Positions 1-11,200 of a DNA stretch of 64,000 bases are shown here, piece after piece. Origin of the DNA: Limnephilus marmoratus (Eukaryota > Arthropoda > Insecta > Trichoptera > Limnephilidae); the NCBI GenBank assembly GCA_917880885.1, contig OU862922.1, positions 20,088,627-20,152,626 of the forward strand, given 5' to 3'. The stretch's first letter is position 1, and every line of letters starts with the position of its first letter. Position numbers and translations under genes: made by a program. Below the pieces are notes generated by a model. It worked only from the letters and a program-made list of their open reading frames with translations, searched no databases and was not told the origin of the DNA.

Positions 1-260
1 CTATTGGTCCAAAACTGGACGGATTTTTAAGATTTTTTTAAGCCAACTATATCATCAAAAATATTCTATTTCTGTACAGTGTACGTTTGCTTTTTTAAAA
101 ATGCATTGTCAAATTTGTACACTGAACGTCTTCTGTTGGTGGCGTTCAAACTAGGCAATTTTAAAACTTTTCGGAGGTTTCTAACTCCTGTAAGAAGTAA
201 CTTATCAAAAAAGCATAAAGCAGGGAAATGTGAGCGATTGAATCAAATCTATCTTCAATC
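1..260. other. Unclassified start of window, intronic
   Basis: No gene or recognised repeat is visible. The stretch precedes the heptamer array. It would lie in the last intron of the upstream dehydrogenase copy whose final exon starts at 2077. Confidence 0.4.
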
Positions 261-1512
261 TTCTATCTTCTATCTTCTATCTTCTATCTTCTATCTTCTA
301 TCTTCTATCTTCTATCTTCTATCTTCTATCTTCTATCTTCTATCTTCTATCTTCTATCTTCTATCTTCTATCTTCTATCTTCTATCTTCTATCTTCTATC
401 TTCTATCGTCTATCTTCTATCTTCTATCTTCTATCTTCTATCTTCTATCTTCTATCTTCTATCTTCTATCTTCTATCTTCTATCTTCTATCTTCTATCTT
501 CTATCTTCTATCTTCTATCTTCTATCTTCTATCTTCTATCTTCTATCTTCTATCTTCTATCTTCTATCTTCTATCTTCTATCTTCTATCTTCTATCTTCT
601 ATCTTCTATCTTCTATCTTCTATCTTCTATCTTCTATCTTCTATCTTCTATCTTCTATCTTCTATCTTCTATCTTCTATCTTCTATCTTCTATCTTCTAT
701 CTTCTATCTTCTATCTTCTATCTTCTATCTTCTATCTTCTATCTTCTATCTTCTATCTTCTATCTTCTATCTTCTATCTTCTATCTTCTATCTTCTATCT
801 TCTATCTTCTATCTTCTATCTTCTATCTTCTATCTTCTATCTTCTATCTTCTATCTTCTATCTTCTATCTTCTATCTTCTATCTTCTATCTTCTATCTTC
901 TATCTTCTATCTTCTATCTTCTATCTTCTATCTTCTATCTTCTATCTTCTATCTTCTATCTTCTATCTTCTATCTTCTATCTTCTATCTTCTATCTTCTA
1001 TCTTCTATCTTCTATCTTCTATCTTCTATCTTCTATCTTCTATCTTCTATCTTCTATCTTCTATCTTCTATCTTCTATCTTCTATCTTCTATCTTCTATC
1101 TTCTATCTTCTATCTTCTATCTTCTATCTTCTATCTTCTATCTTCTATCTTCTATCTTCTATCTTCTATCTTCTATCTTCTATCTTCTATCTTCTATCTT
1201 CTATCTTCTATCTTCTATCTTCTATCTTCTATCTTCTATCTTCTATCTTCTATCTTCTATCTTCTATCTTCTATCTTCTATCTTCTATCTTCTATCTTCT
1301 ATCTTCTATCTTCTATCTTCTATCTTCTATCTTCTATCTTCTATCTTCTATCTTCTATCTTCTATCTTCTATCTTCTATCTTCTATCTTCTATCTTCTAT
1401 CTTCTATCTTCTATCTTCTATCTTCTATCTTCTATCTTCTATCTTCTATCTTCTATCTTCTATCTTCTATCTTCTATCTTCTATCTTCTATCTTCTATCT
1501 TCTATCTTCTAT
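261..1512. repeat. Tandem array (TTCTATC)n, about 179 units
   Basis: An almost uninterrupted run of the 7-base unit TTCTATC (GATAGAA on the other strand) covers about 1,250 bases. I noticed only one clear substitution, a G at about 408. Because 7 is not a multiple of 3, the array has no stop on the plus strand and gives an open frame repeating the 7-residue unit SIFYLLS. That is a product of the repeat, not evidence of a gene. Such homogeneity over this length indicates recent expansion or ongoing slippage or unequal exchange, and the true length may differ in the living genome. Confidence 0.97.
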
Positions 1513-1599
1513 TCAAGGTTTGTATAAGACTACTGGTGGGCTCTGGCATTACGAAATTTATATAATTATAATGCAATAGGTGGCACGTGAGCTGTTTGA

Positions 1600-1900
1600 A
1601 AACCGAATGTATGGAATGTGGGAGGGGAAAGGGGGGAGGGCGGGGGGTAACTCGGGTAGGGGGTTCGTGGTAGGGGGAGGGTAACCTAGGAGGGAGGAGG
1701 GGAGCTCGGGAGGGAAGTTCGCGGGACGGGGGAAGGGAAGGAGTGGAGTGGGGAGAGGGAAGATGAAGGAGGCGGATTGGGAACGCGGGAGAGAAAGTGG
1801 ATGCGGAAGGGGAACGGGACGAATGGGAAAGGACACGCAGGGAGAAACAATTTATTTAATAAATGGCATAGCAACGCATGCCGGGAACCAGCTATTATAT
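1600..1900 (-). repeat. G-rich LINE-end repeat (family of 41.7, 43.6 and 62.6 kb)
   Basis: This is a G-rich purine tract ending in ATGGCATAGCAACGCATGCC and GGGAACCAGC. The same module, in either orientation, is found at about 41640-42110, 43560-44010 and 62560-62670, where the ends read GCAACGCATGCCGGGTGCCAGC. The pattern resembles the 3' end of an insect RTE-type LINE that starts GCTGGCACCCGGCATGCGTTG. It has no coding value; the small open frames here are proline- or glycine-rich artefacts of base composition. Confidence 0.55.
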
Positions 1901-2076
1901 AATAAAATATTAACATTAAAACAATATTTCAAGAGTTTCATCCCAAAACCCATCAAAATTCATAAAACGAAGTGTAAAAGTCAACATTTTCAAACAAAAC
2001 CTTAGCCTCCTAACTAAAATCATGGGTACACCATTATGCTACACGACGTTTAAATAATTTTGTTTGTTTTTTCCAG
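1901..2076. other. End of upstream gene's last intron
   Basis: Unclassified AT-rich DNA ends in a pyrimidine-rich tract and the acceptor TTTTTTCCAG at 2067-2076, directly before the homologous exon at 2077. Confidence 0.4.
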
Positions 2077-2188
2077 CGATTGCAAAATTATCACTTCGAG
2101 TCGAAAATCAAGAAATGAAGAACTTTGCAAAAAGCTGTGGGAAAAGTCATCACAAATGGTCGGATTTTCTTCTTCTTTTACGATCTAA
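2077..2188 (+). CDS. Last exon of an upstream retinol dehydrogenase paralogue (partial gene)
   Basis: The exon follows a good acceptor (polypyrimidine tract then CAG, ending at 2076). In the same phase as the last exon of the gene at 5128-21855 (one base completes a split codon) it reads DC....SSRKSRNEELC, then KKLWEKSSQMVGF, then a short tail and TAA at 2186-2188. The downstream gene's last exon reads DCMRKEPSKKSK, then CQKLWEESCQMVGF. Length, phase, the DC start, the Cys before KLWE and the QMVGF motif are shared, so this is the C-terminal exon of a tandem duplicate. The other exons would lie upstream of the window. It is open and well spliced, so a functional gene is more likely than a relic, but this cannot be proven from one exon. 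Confidence 0.75.
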
Positions 2189-2289
2189 AAACTAAATATC
2201 TACTGAATTAATTGTAAGCCTTATTACTAATTACGTATTTAATTGTAAGCTCTATTCACATAAAAAAGTATTTTCATTTTTTTTATACA

Positions 2290-2510
2290 AGAATGCGCAC
2301 GAGATTCCCAACTGCTCCCGTCTGAAGCCAGTGGGACTATGGCATCCCCGATTTGGGTATGTTGTGAGGCTGAAGGTAGTGGGGAGGGGAAGGAGATAGG
2401 GAAGAGGAAGATGGTGAAGTACCTGGCTTTTCAGATCTGGTCACCAAACACGGCTAAAGCCATTTCAAGCAACGTTTCAATTCATGCGAAGCAAATGTCG
2501 CCAACTTGAT
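2290..2510 (+). repeat. SINE-A body fragment
   Basis: From GCTCCCGTCTGAAGCCAGTG to GCAACGTTTCAATTC this matches the inverted copy at 6058-6240 and the reverse of 5830-5990. The tRNA-like head is missing, so it is a truncated copy of the SINE called family A here. Confidence 0.75.
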
Positions 2511-3385
2511 TTATAATAACCGGATAAGGAAGTACCTGTTAGCCAAACTCTTTTTATGAGTGAATTTTAATTAACTTGGTATTCATAAAGGTATAAATTT
2601 TACTTTTTTGGCGGTTATTTTTTAGATTGGAATAGAAAGCGTGGTGTTTAGCCTTTATAACACCGTTTAAAACACATTTCTTACTACGATAGTAAGGGAG
2701 TTACAGCGATTTATATGAGACCTATGTGAGGTGGGACAAATATGGTCTCCTGATTAAACGGGTTTTGGGAAATACCCGAGCACATTTCAAATTCTCTCTT
2801 GGAAGTTCCCAAACACATAAACAAGGGGTCAATAATAGAATTTGAAATCATCTAATTTTCAAAGTGAATTATCATGTTCTGTAATGGTTGTATTCAATAT
2901 TCTGTTATTGTATTATTATTGGCCAATTGTTTCCAACTGTATATACTAGTAATAATAAATTAATAGAACTTTCAGAGAACTTGAAAATTAACTTTGTAAT
3001 TTTATGAATTCTTCAAATTCTACGAAATTTATGGAACTATGTTATTTGTATGATTGAAATATTATATTCTACCGAAGGAAAACAATAAAAAATATACGTA
3101 CAAAGCGCACATTTTTATTAGACTTAACCCGGAATATATTTAACATAAAGATTTAAAAAAAGAAAAATAACACTAATCAAATTGAATTGAACACATTTAA
3201 ATACAAATTTAATTTTAAACTCCCACCTACCTTACCTGCATTCAAAATATCAAAGATTGTATTTGACTCATTTTTAACACACACACTTACTTTCACATAT
3301 TACACTAATATTTTGCGAATGTGTGGTTGTATCAACAAACTTTACATTTTATCGACATTTACACATATTTTTTTCTTTTTATATA
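2511..3385. other. Unclassified AT-rich intergenic DNA
   Basis: No coding region longer than chance, no RNA gene and no clear repeat family is visible. It lies between the last exon of the upstream dehydrogenase and the insertion cluster at 3.4-4.3 kb. Confidence 0.4.
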
Positions 3386-3730
3386 TGTTCAATTTGGGAG
3401 GCGGGAATGGGTACCGCCGCCCCGGGAACCTTTATTAGATAACCAACACCACTGCCATAGGTCAACCCAAGTGGTTCGCTACGTTTGGTGATTTAGCAAG
3501 GGTGCCCGGATTCACGGGGTGAGGTTTATCTAGGTCTTCGGAGGCGGATGACTAGGACATACTGAACCCCAGAATTCCTACCCACCCCTTAAAAACCCTT
3601 TTCCTTCCCTGAACTCTCCTCTCCTTCCTTTCCTAAAAAAACCCTTCCACACAGCATCCCCAAAGATGACATAGGCCCTGAGGGAAATTATTTTCCTCAG
3701 GGCCTCCTGTGTGGAGCTCATGTAAAAAAA
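3386..3730 (+). repeat. Non-autonomous retroelement with LINE-like hairpin tail, plus copy
   Basis: The element begins near AATTTGGGAGGCGGGAATGG and ends with a poly-A run. The last 80 bases contain a near-perfect hairpin, GGCCCTGAGG.. pairing with ..CCTCAGGGCC, at about 3676-3706. The same tail follows LINE ORF ends at 14920-14960 and 34490-34525. The rest of the element shows no coding sequence. The likely reading is a SINE-like element that borrowed a LINE 3' tail. A minus-strand copy lies 150 bases downstream. Confidence 0.8.
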
Positions 3731-3877
3731 TATATACATATGATTAGTATTTATCTATCAAAAGTGGTAAATACTCCAGGACCACCGTTCAGAAACAAAA
3801 GCTTGAAGTGGATTTAACCGTTTTATGTGACTAGTTCTGATTTGCCAGGCATATCCCAATTTTCTTCTATTCCATTA

Positions 3878-4205
3878 TTTTTTTTTTACAGGAGGCCCTG
3901 AGGAAAATAATTTCCCTCAGGGCCTATATCATCTTTGAGGATGCTGTGTGGAGGTTTTTTTTAAGGAAAGGAAGGAGAGGAGAGTTCTGGGAAGGAAAAG
4001 AGTTTAAAGGTTGGGTAGGATGGGGGTTCAGTATGTCCTGGTCATCCGCCTCCAAGACCTAGACAAACCTCACTCCATGAACCCGGCCACCCCTGCTAAA
4101 TCACCAAACGTAGCGAACCACTTGGGTTGACCTATGGCAGAGGTGTTGGTTATCCAATAAAGGTTCCCGGGGCGGCGGTACCCATTCCCGCCTCCCAAAT
4201 TGAAT
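3878..4205 (-). repeat. Same hairpin-tailed element, minus copy
   Basis: This is the reverse complement of 3386-3730, starting with a poly-T run and the hairpin and ending CGGGAATGG-type sequence in reverse at about 4205. With the plus copy it makes inverted arms of about 330 bases around a 147-base spacer. The copies differ by scattered substitutions, so they are separate insertions or a diverged duplication. Confidence 0.8.
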
Positions 4206-4292
4206 ATCATCTCCTACTCCTCCCCATTCTCCTTAGCCTCACAACATACCCCAATTAAGGATGCCATAATCCCACTGGACCCGGACGGGACC
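4206..4292 (-). repeat. SINE-A tail fragment
   Basis: The stretch running AGCCTCACAACATACCCCAA to the GGACGGGA motif matches the end of SINE family A (compare 5938-5997). It directly abuts the hairpin-tailed element, which suggests one inserted into the other. Confidence 0.6.
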
Positions 4293-5127
4293 TCTTTCAC
4301 GCTTTTCAAATGCAAAAAAAATCATACCAGAAAAGAGTAAAATCATATCTGCAAGTACGTTCTATGGTTACAGTTTATTTATAAAATCTGCCTGTATTTT
4401 TTTATTTTATTTTCAATGTCCTAAAAAAATAACCAAAAAGGGCTTTGAAAACATTATTCAAACCTTATCAAATTCATTTACTCTATATAATCTATATAAT
4501 TTACACAACGATTTTGCCTTTATTTAGGCCGATTGCCATTTTTTGTTATTTTTATATAATTGGCCTTTCACGGCGTATAAAAAGTTGTCTCGATAGCTTA
4601 GTGGCTTAAATTTTGTAATTTGACAATTAATGTAATTTTATTATTAATTAAACATGTAATTAATGTGCACAAAAACCTTTTCCGTCTAATTCTTTACCTC
4701 TAGAAGTAAATTAATGAATCAGAGGTCATTCGGATAAAATATCGAATAACATTGAAATACAACCAATTTATTAATCCATGAATAAACATTGGGCACTTAT
4801 TCGAATTTAAATTTGAAATTAGAGTTGATAAAACTGGACAAATCTGGAAATTCATGTAAAAATTATCCAAATTTTAATTGAATCAATAATATTTTTTTTA
4901 TATAAATGGTAAATATGTGATTCACTTCAATAGTTTTGTGAGTAAAAACTTAGTTGTTAAAAGCAATCGTGCAAAGAAGCTTGTATAATTTGATTTTCAA
5001 TACTAACGTTTGAGAGTGAATTCGGTTTCAATAGAAAGGTCGCATATTTTTGTGATAAATTTGTGGTTTTTGCTGAATTTACAAAAGAATTAAGTATAAA
5101 GTTGAGTTGGGTTTAAAGTATTAAAAG
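4293..5127. other. Upstream region and presumed 5' leader of the dehydrogenase
   Basis: No repeat family or ORF of note is visible. The 5' untranslated part of the dehydrogenase is expected here, just upstream of the ATG at 5128, but no upstream exon can be identified. Confidence 0.35.
4901..4933 (+). promoter_or_regulatory. Possible core promoter of the dehydrogenase gene
   Basis: A TATATAAA at 4899-4906 is followed about 20 bases later by a TTCACTTCAA initiator-like sequence at 4921-4930. That would give a 5' leader of about 200 bases before the ATG at 5128. The region is AT-rich and such matches are common by chance, so this is only a candidate. A second TATAAAAA occurs near 4576. Confidence 0.22.
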
Positions 5128-5245
5128 ATGCTTTGGTCAAGTGGAAAGTGTACGAGCAATGCGAGACTGGATGGAAAAATTGCTCTTATTACAGGAAGCA
5201 ATTCCGGACTTGGAAAGGAAACTGCGAGGGACTTTTATAAAAGAG
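5128..5245 (+). CDS. Dehydrogenase exon 1
   Basis: Codes for the N-terminus, the first strand and the glycine-rich dinucleotide loop TGSNSGLG. It ends in phase 1 (AAA AGA G) at the donor GTAAGT at 5246. Confidence 0.92.
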
Positions 5246-8200
5246 GTAAGTGAAACAACTGTCTCCCTGTTAGTGTTAGATACTTTTAGTATTGCCTTGG
5301 AGCTCTAGCACGGTGAAATCGTTAACCTTACGATATCGGATCGATAGGCGAAACTTCCGATGATTTCATATCAGTGATCCGAGCACGCTTTTAACGTCGA
5401 CAACCGAACCGATATTACTGGGAATAAATAAGAAAACGATATACGCTGGCAATACTGAAGGTATTTTCTATGAATTGACTCAAATGTCAAACGCCAAATA
5501 TATGTATTGGCACTGGCAGTCCGCAGTTACTTTTTGACACTAAACGGGAGTTAATTTGTTAATGAGGTCTTTCTTAATATTTTAACCATTTTCGATTCTC
5601 AAAGATTAAACAGAATTAGACCTCCGTAGTCCAGTGGGTAAGACTCTTGACTCACAATCCGGAGGTCGCGGGTTCGAACCCGGCAAGCGCAAATAAGTTT
5701 TATTTGGTTAATTTGTGTTATTTCACAATTAATTCATTTAAAATAATATATAGTAGGTATATTTGCGGCATGTTCCAGAGTGGAAGATACTATCAGTATC
5801 GCCCTGGTGTAAGACCACCATTCAGAATTGAAACGTTGCTTGAAAATGGCTTTAGCCGTGTTTGGTGACTAGATCTGAATAGCCAGGTACTTCCCAACCT
5901 TCCTCTTCCTCACTTCCTTCCCCTCCCCACTACCTTTAGCCTCACAACATACCCCAATTGGGGATGCCATAGTCTCACTGGCTCCAGACGGGAGCAGTTG
6001 AGATTCTTGTTAACAGAATTAAATGATTTAATTTTTTTTATATGAATACCGCACAAGAGTCCAAACTGCTCCCGTCTGAAGCCAGTGAGACTATGGCATC
6101 CCCAATTGGGGTATGTTGTGAGGCTGAAGGCAGTGGGGAGTGGAAGGAGATAGGGAAGAGGAATGTGGGGAAATACCGGGCTATTCAGATCTGGTCACCA
6201 AACATGGTTAATGCAATTTCAAGCAACGTTTCAATTCGGAATTATATTATATTATACACACCAGGGCAATACTGAGAGTATCTTCCACTCTGGAACGTGT
6301 TGCAAATATATATAATATATATTATTTTAAATGAATAAATTGTGAAATTACACAATTAATCAAATCAAATTTATTTGCCACGCCGGGATTCGATCCCGCG
6401 GCCTTCGGTGTGCGAGTCAAGAGCCTTACCGCTGGACTACGCCGGCGGTCCTTCTTAGATGCATTATTTAAGTTATGGATCGCGTATACGATTTCCTTCA
6501 TTTCTAAGAGCTTCGGTAGTTCAATACGTTCATCAAATAAGCCAGTAATTTTGCAAAACGAACGACATAATTAAAACAAATATGTGTATATTTATAGTTA
6601 ACCGAAGCTTATCTGATACTATAGAGGCCGCGCTAAAATTTATCAATCATCGGCGGAATATTTATCTATTAATAATAGATGACGGATTTGGTCAATATCG
6701 CATTGATGTAGAATTTTATCGATCGACCATGCTAGAATTTCTGGTGAGACCTTTAAAATAAGGAAAAAACACGACAAAAATATAACAAACTTGATACTCA
6801 AAAATAACATAATACTATTATTTTCCTATTGTATATTTTATTACAATACGATTTGATGTTTTTTTAATGTATTTTTTTAGTTACCTGCCGTAAGTCAAAA
6901 CGATTGACATAAAAATGTTATAGCTTTTGTGAACGCAAAAAGACAAAAGAAAATCAGTTTCACGATATATTGATAAAATATGTATTTCTTTGTTTCTGCT
7001 ATTATATATATTACTATACAATTATATTTCTGGATGAATAATAAAGATAATTAAATGCAAAAATCAGTCATTTTAAATACGTGTAGGATTACAAAAGATT
7101 TTTTAAATATTTATATTGAGGGATCAGTAGGGTTTATAGGTTCAATTAGGAATTCCACAGAGCCGAACCCTCTGATATGAAAATATCTGGAGTCGGTGAA
7201 TTATTTTCCCATATGGTCTCTGGTAGATTGACATGTCGTTCTTGTATTGTTTTGTATTTATAATATTTATTTATTTATTTATTTACGCCCTTTTACGGGG
7301 CTTTTACATAAGTACGAAATTTACAAATTACACTATGATTAAATAATATATAAATACTTTTTCTTTAACAAAGAAATATAATAGGTTTTTGCAACGTAAT
7401 ATATAGTATTTATTGTACATAACTGAACTGCCTCAGTAACAGTATTTTGTATTTGTTTAAAGATAAATTGAAGATGTCCACTGACTTGGTATAATTATTT
7501 CCGTCCATTAGTATTCTGGGCAAAGAGGAATACATATGGTAGTTAGTTACAGAATTTCTGCACTGAAATAAATCCTGACTTCTGGTATTACGTAGTGGAA
7601 TCCGGAAGCTTATCAATTCTAGCAATTTTGGACTATCAACTAAATCATTTAGAATTTTATATAGAAATACCAAGTCAGTGAAAATTCTTCTGTCGGACAA
7701 TTTGAGCATATTCATATCATTTAAAATAGTGTTGTAGTTCAACATAAATGCTGGAGTACCCATTTTAAAATTTAGAAAACGTAAGAATTTGTTTTGTATT
7801 CTTTCAACAGCTTGTACATATTTACTATAATGTGGATTCCAGACGGGAGAATTGCACTCAAGTTGACTTCTAACATAGGCAAAATATAACAGTTTAATAC
7901 ACTTTATATTGTTAAAATTTCTAGTTAATGCAATTGCATAGCGTGGATTCACTAGATGATCATTTGGGAAGTGTGTGAGAGGGTTTAGTTTTTCCTGTGG
8001 GGAAAATGTAACCCGAACATTTAAATCTGGTGCGTAAAAAGTTTCAGTCATAAACGCTAATACGATACTAGATTAATAATTATGCACAATAAAGTTCAGG
8101 CATTTTTATGTGTCATTATTATTTGCATCCAGCTAAATGGACAATATTGAATGACCATAACTGCCAACTAGGGTTTGCAAATCATGCACCTTTTACAAAT

Positions 8201-11200
8201 CCCGCTGGATTGCGAGAAAGATTTTAGAAATCCCGCTGGATTCCGCGGGATTTATGAGATTTTCAGTAAAGGGCATTAGAATTAAATAATGCCAACATTT
8301 CATAAACCTTTTTTTATTATTTGGTATAATATATTGAAAAGATAATATGATAAGTCATTTGAGAGAACTTTTTGTATCAATCATATGATGTTGGTAACAC
8401 CATAAAAAATATTGAAAGGGATTATAAAAAGTATTTAAAGAAGACTGATTAAAAAAATCGTAAACAAATAATATAAAAACGTAATCGTCACTGACAGGAC
8501 TTTCCAGTCATTTGATGTCGATTATCTTCGGTAGGTACTAGTAGGTAATATTATAAAAATACATTGGAAACAACGCAATAATTTTAAAACTTAAGAAAAC
8601 CTTGATTGTGAAAATACAAACAGCATGTTTTTGGTATTAATTTAGTTTTTTTTAATCGTGCAATCCTGCAAATAAGTGGGACCAAATATTGCTGAAATCC
8701 CGCGGGATACTATATATAAATACTTAATGAAACTTAAATATTTTAATTTAAAAAAAAAGTTATTTAATGAATGACTAGATCAAACTTTTGGATTATAAAA
8801 ATCGGATGATGGGGATGTATAAAACCCGTACGGCAGTTGCGCATAATGGATGCCAACCATCCAGTTACAAACGCTTTAACCTTTGCTCAAAAACTGATAT
8901 GGCAGTGGGCTGGCCATGTAACGAGAATGTCTGACAGAATATGGACCACACGAGTTAGCCAGTGGAAAGGACCACCAGGCAAGAGGGGGAAAGGGAGACC
9001 CTTAGCTCGCTGGAAAGATGATCTGAAAGGATCAACTGGCATAAACTGGTACTCCATAGCACAAGACCGACAAAAATGGGCATCTTTTACCTTACCCAAA
9101 CCGGGGTTCCTGTTAACTCATAAATATTTTTTAAAACATATTTATAATACTAACGTAATCTAAGCTAACTTTCTAATACAAATCAAATTTGAGTTTATTG
9201 TAATATTATAACTACCAACTATTGTAATACAAGAAATAAATAGGCTTATTATTATTATTATAAGTAAATAATCATGTATTACCGTATTGTTAAATTTTTC
9301 AGGCGCCAAGGTTTTTCTAGCTTGCCGAGATTTGGTCAAAGCCCAAGAAGCGATATCGGAGATAAAGTCAAGTTGCAACAAACTGGACAAAGTCGGTCAC
9401 ATGAGGATGATTAAATTGGATCTCAGTTCCCTGACCTCAGTCAGGAATTGTGTTGACGAGTTCTTTGAAAGTGAAGACAGACTGGACATCCTGGTAAATA
9501 ACGCTGGAATCGTGGGACCGAGAGAACATACTGAAGAAGGGTTCGAAAAAACCTTTGTAACTAACTATCTGGGACATTTCCTGCTCACTTTGTTGCTGCT
9601 TCCTTTGCTGGAGAAATCTGAAGCGGCCAGGATTGTCAGTGTCTCCTCATTGATACATTATTGTAAGTATTTACTTTTTGACTTTTTGAAATTTTGGCAT
9701 ACAGAGCTCCAAAGGGGCCAAAAAGGCCCCTTTCTCTTTCATCATGAATTTATATTAATGGTTGTTGAAAAATTGTTTTTCAGTTTTTGTAAAATTTTTT
9801 TTGCAAATATACATGGCTGCAATATGGGGAAGTTAAACTTTACGTAGGATTTGTTTGGTTTTTTGTGAGTGGTACGTACGTTTTCGTCGTACCGGGTGAG
9901 GCAGTTTATGGACGCGTTTTCATGGGTGGGAATTCCCGCATAAAAAGTTTCCGCGAGACTTAAGATGTGTTTTTTCAATAAGGGGATTTCAGAGTCTTTA
10001 TGAAGTTGGGCTACCCTCATCCATCTGAGGGCACCCAGGGCTATGCGTATGGCTTTATTCTGGAATGTTTGGAGTTTTTTCAAAAGAGACACTGAAGCGT
10101 GGGCCCAGATGGGGCTTGCATATATTGGTTTTGACCTTATAGTTGACTTGTAAATTAGAAGATACGTTTTTAGATTTTCAGGGCCAAAAGTATTTTCGTT
10201 ATTTGTTTTTGGGGTGTTATGCCGTGTTGCGCTACCTCCTTCTTTAGCCAACGTTTCGGACAGCGTTGCAGCGTCCATCATCAGGGCAGATCCAGCAGAT
10301 GTGTAATTTTTAGTGGTGAAATGTTGGCTAAAGAAAGAGGTAGCGCAACACGGCATAACACCCCAAAAACAAATAACGAAAATGTAAATTAGGAGTTTAT
10401 TTTTATTTCAGGGTTTTTTTTTGCTTTACGCGGGGTAAAGGGCTGGAAGGATTTTATTTGCCGAGGCTAGAATTTCACCTTTGTGCTTTTTCCAATTTAA
10501 TCTACTGTCGAGTGTCACATCGAGATATTTAATACTTTTTTGTAAGTATTTACAATCAGTGTTATTGTTACCATTCATTAAATGCCGCAAGTGTATCTCT
10601 ACCATCGCCGAGCCACAACCAAATCGCGCGGACATTTTTGAAGTGAAACTTCTATACCCCGCTATGATTTGTATTTCGGATGAAACGGAAATGACGATGA
10701 CTGCACCTGCAACGCATCAACTGAGCTCATTGACCGCTTTGATTATGATGTCACTTTAAAAGGCTCCTATTGGTTGAGATATGAAACGGAAATTATGCTG
10801 GTCGGCGCTCATTGGTCGCATTGATTATGACCTCACTTTTCAAGCATTGGTTGAGATTGTTTTGGTAAAGTTTCGCTTGTAAACTGCGTTACCGCGTGTA
10901 AACTGCAGTCGAATTTTTTTTTGAGTGAAAAATTCTTTACCACAGTTGTGATCTGAAACTCGATGAAACGAAAAATAGCGACATTAAATAGAGACAAACA
11001 CATACATTCATAGGATTTAGCCTGCGAGAGAATGATATAGCATATCGGTCTCCACTTTTTGCGGTGCTTCGTAGACTCCCCTTTAGTTTTCTGAAGGTTT
11101 CACTTCTACCGCATGTGAATTGCGCACTCTGTTTTTTTAACATTAGCTCCACTCAGGAGACCCGAGGAAAATAATTCGCTCAGGGCTTGTGTAAAATGAA

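Noticed and set aside
79..1527. 482-codon open frame with a repeated 7-residue hydrophobic unit
   Set aside because: It is the translation of the (TTCTATC)n array. A 7-base unit without stops is open by construction, and neighbours show no gene signals.
1558..2005. Proline- or glycine-rich frames on both strands
   Set aside because: They follow the G-rich LINE-end repeat and recur with the repeat at 41.8 and 43.6 kb.
5619..5690. A functional tRNA gene
   Set aside because: The head has A- and B-box-like sequences but poor stems, and it is followed by a body repeated at 6047-6451 and 56165-56372, so it is a SINE.
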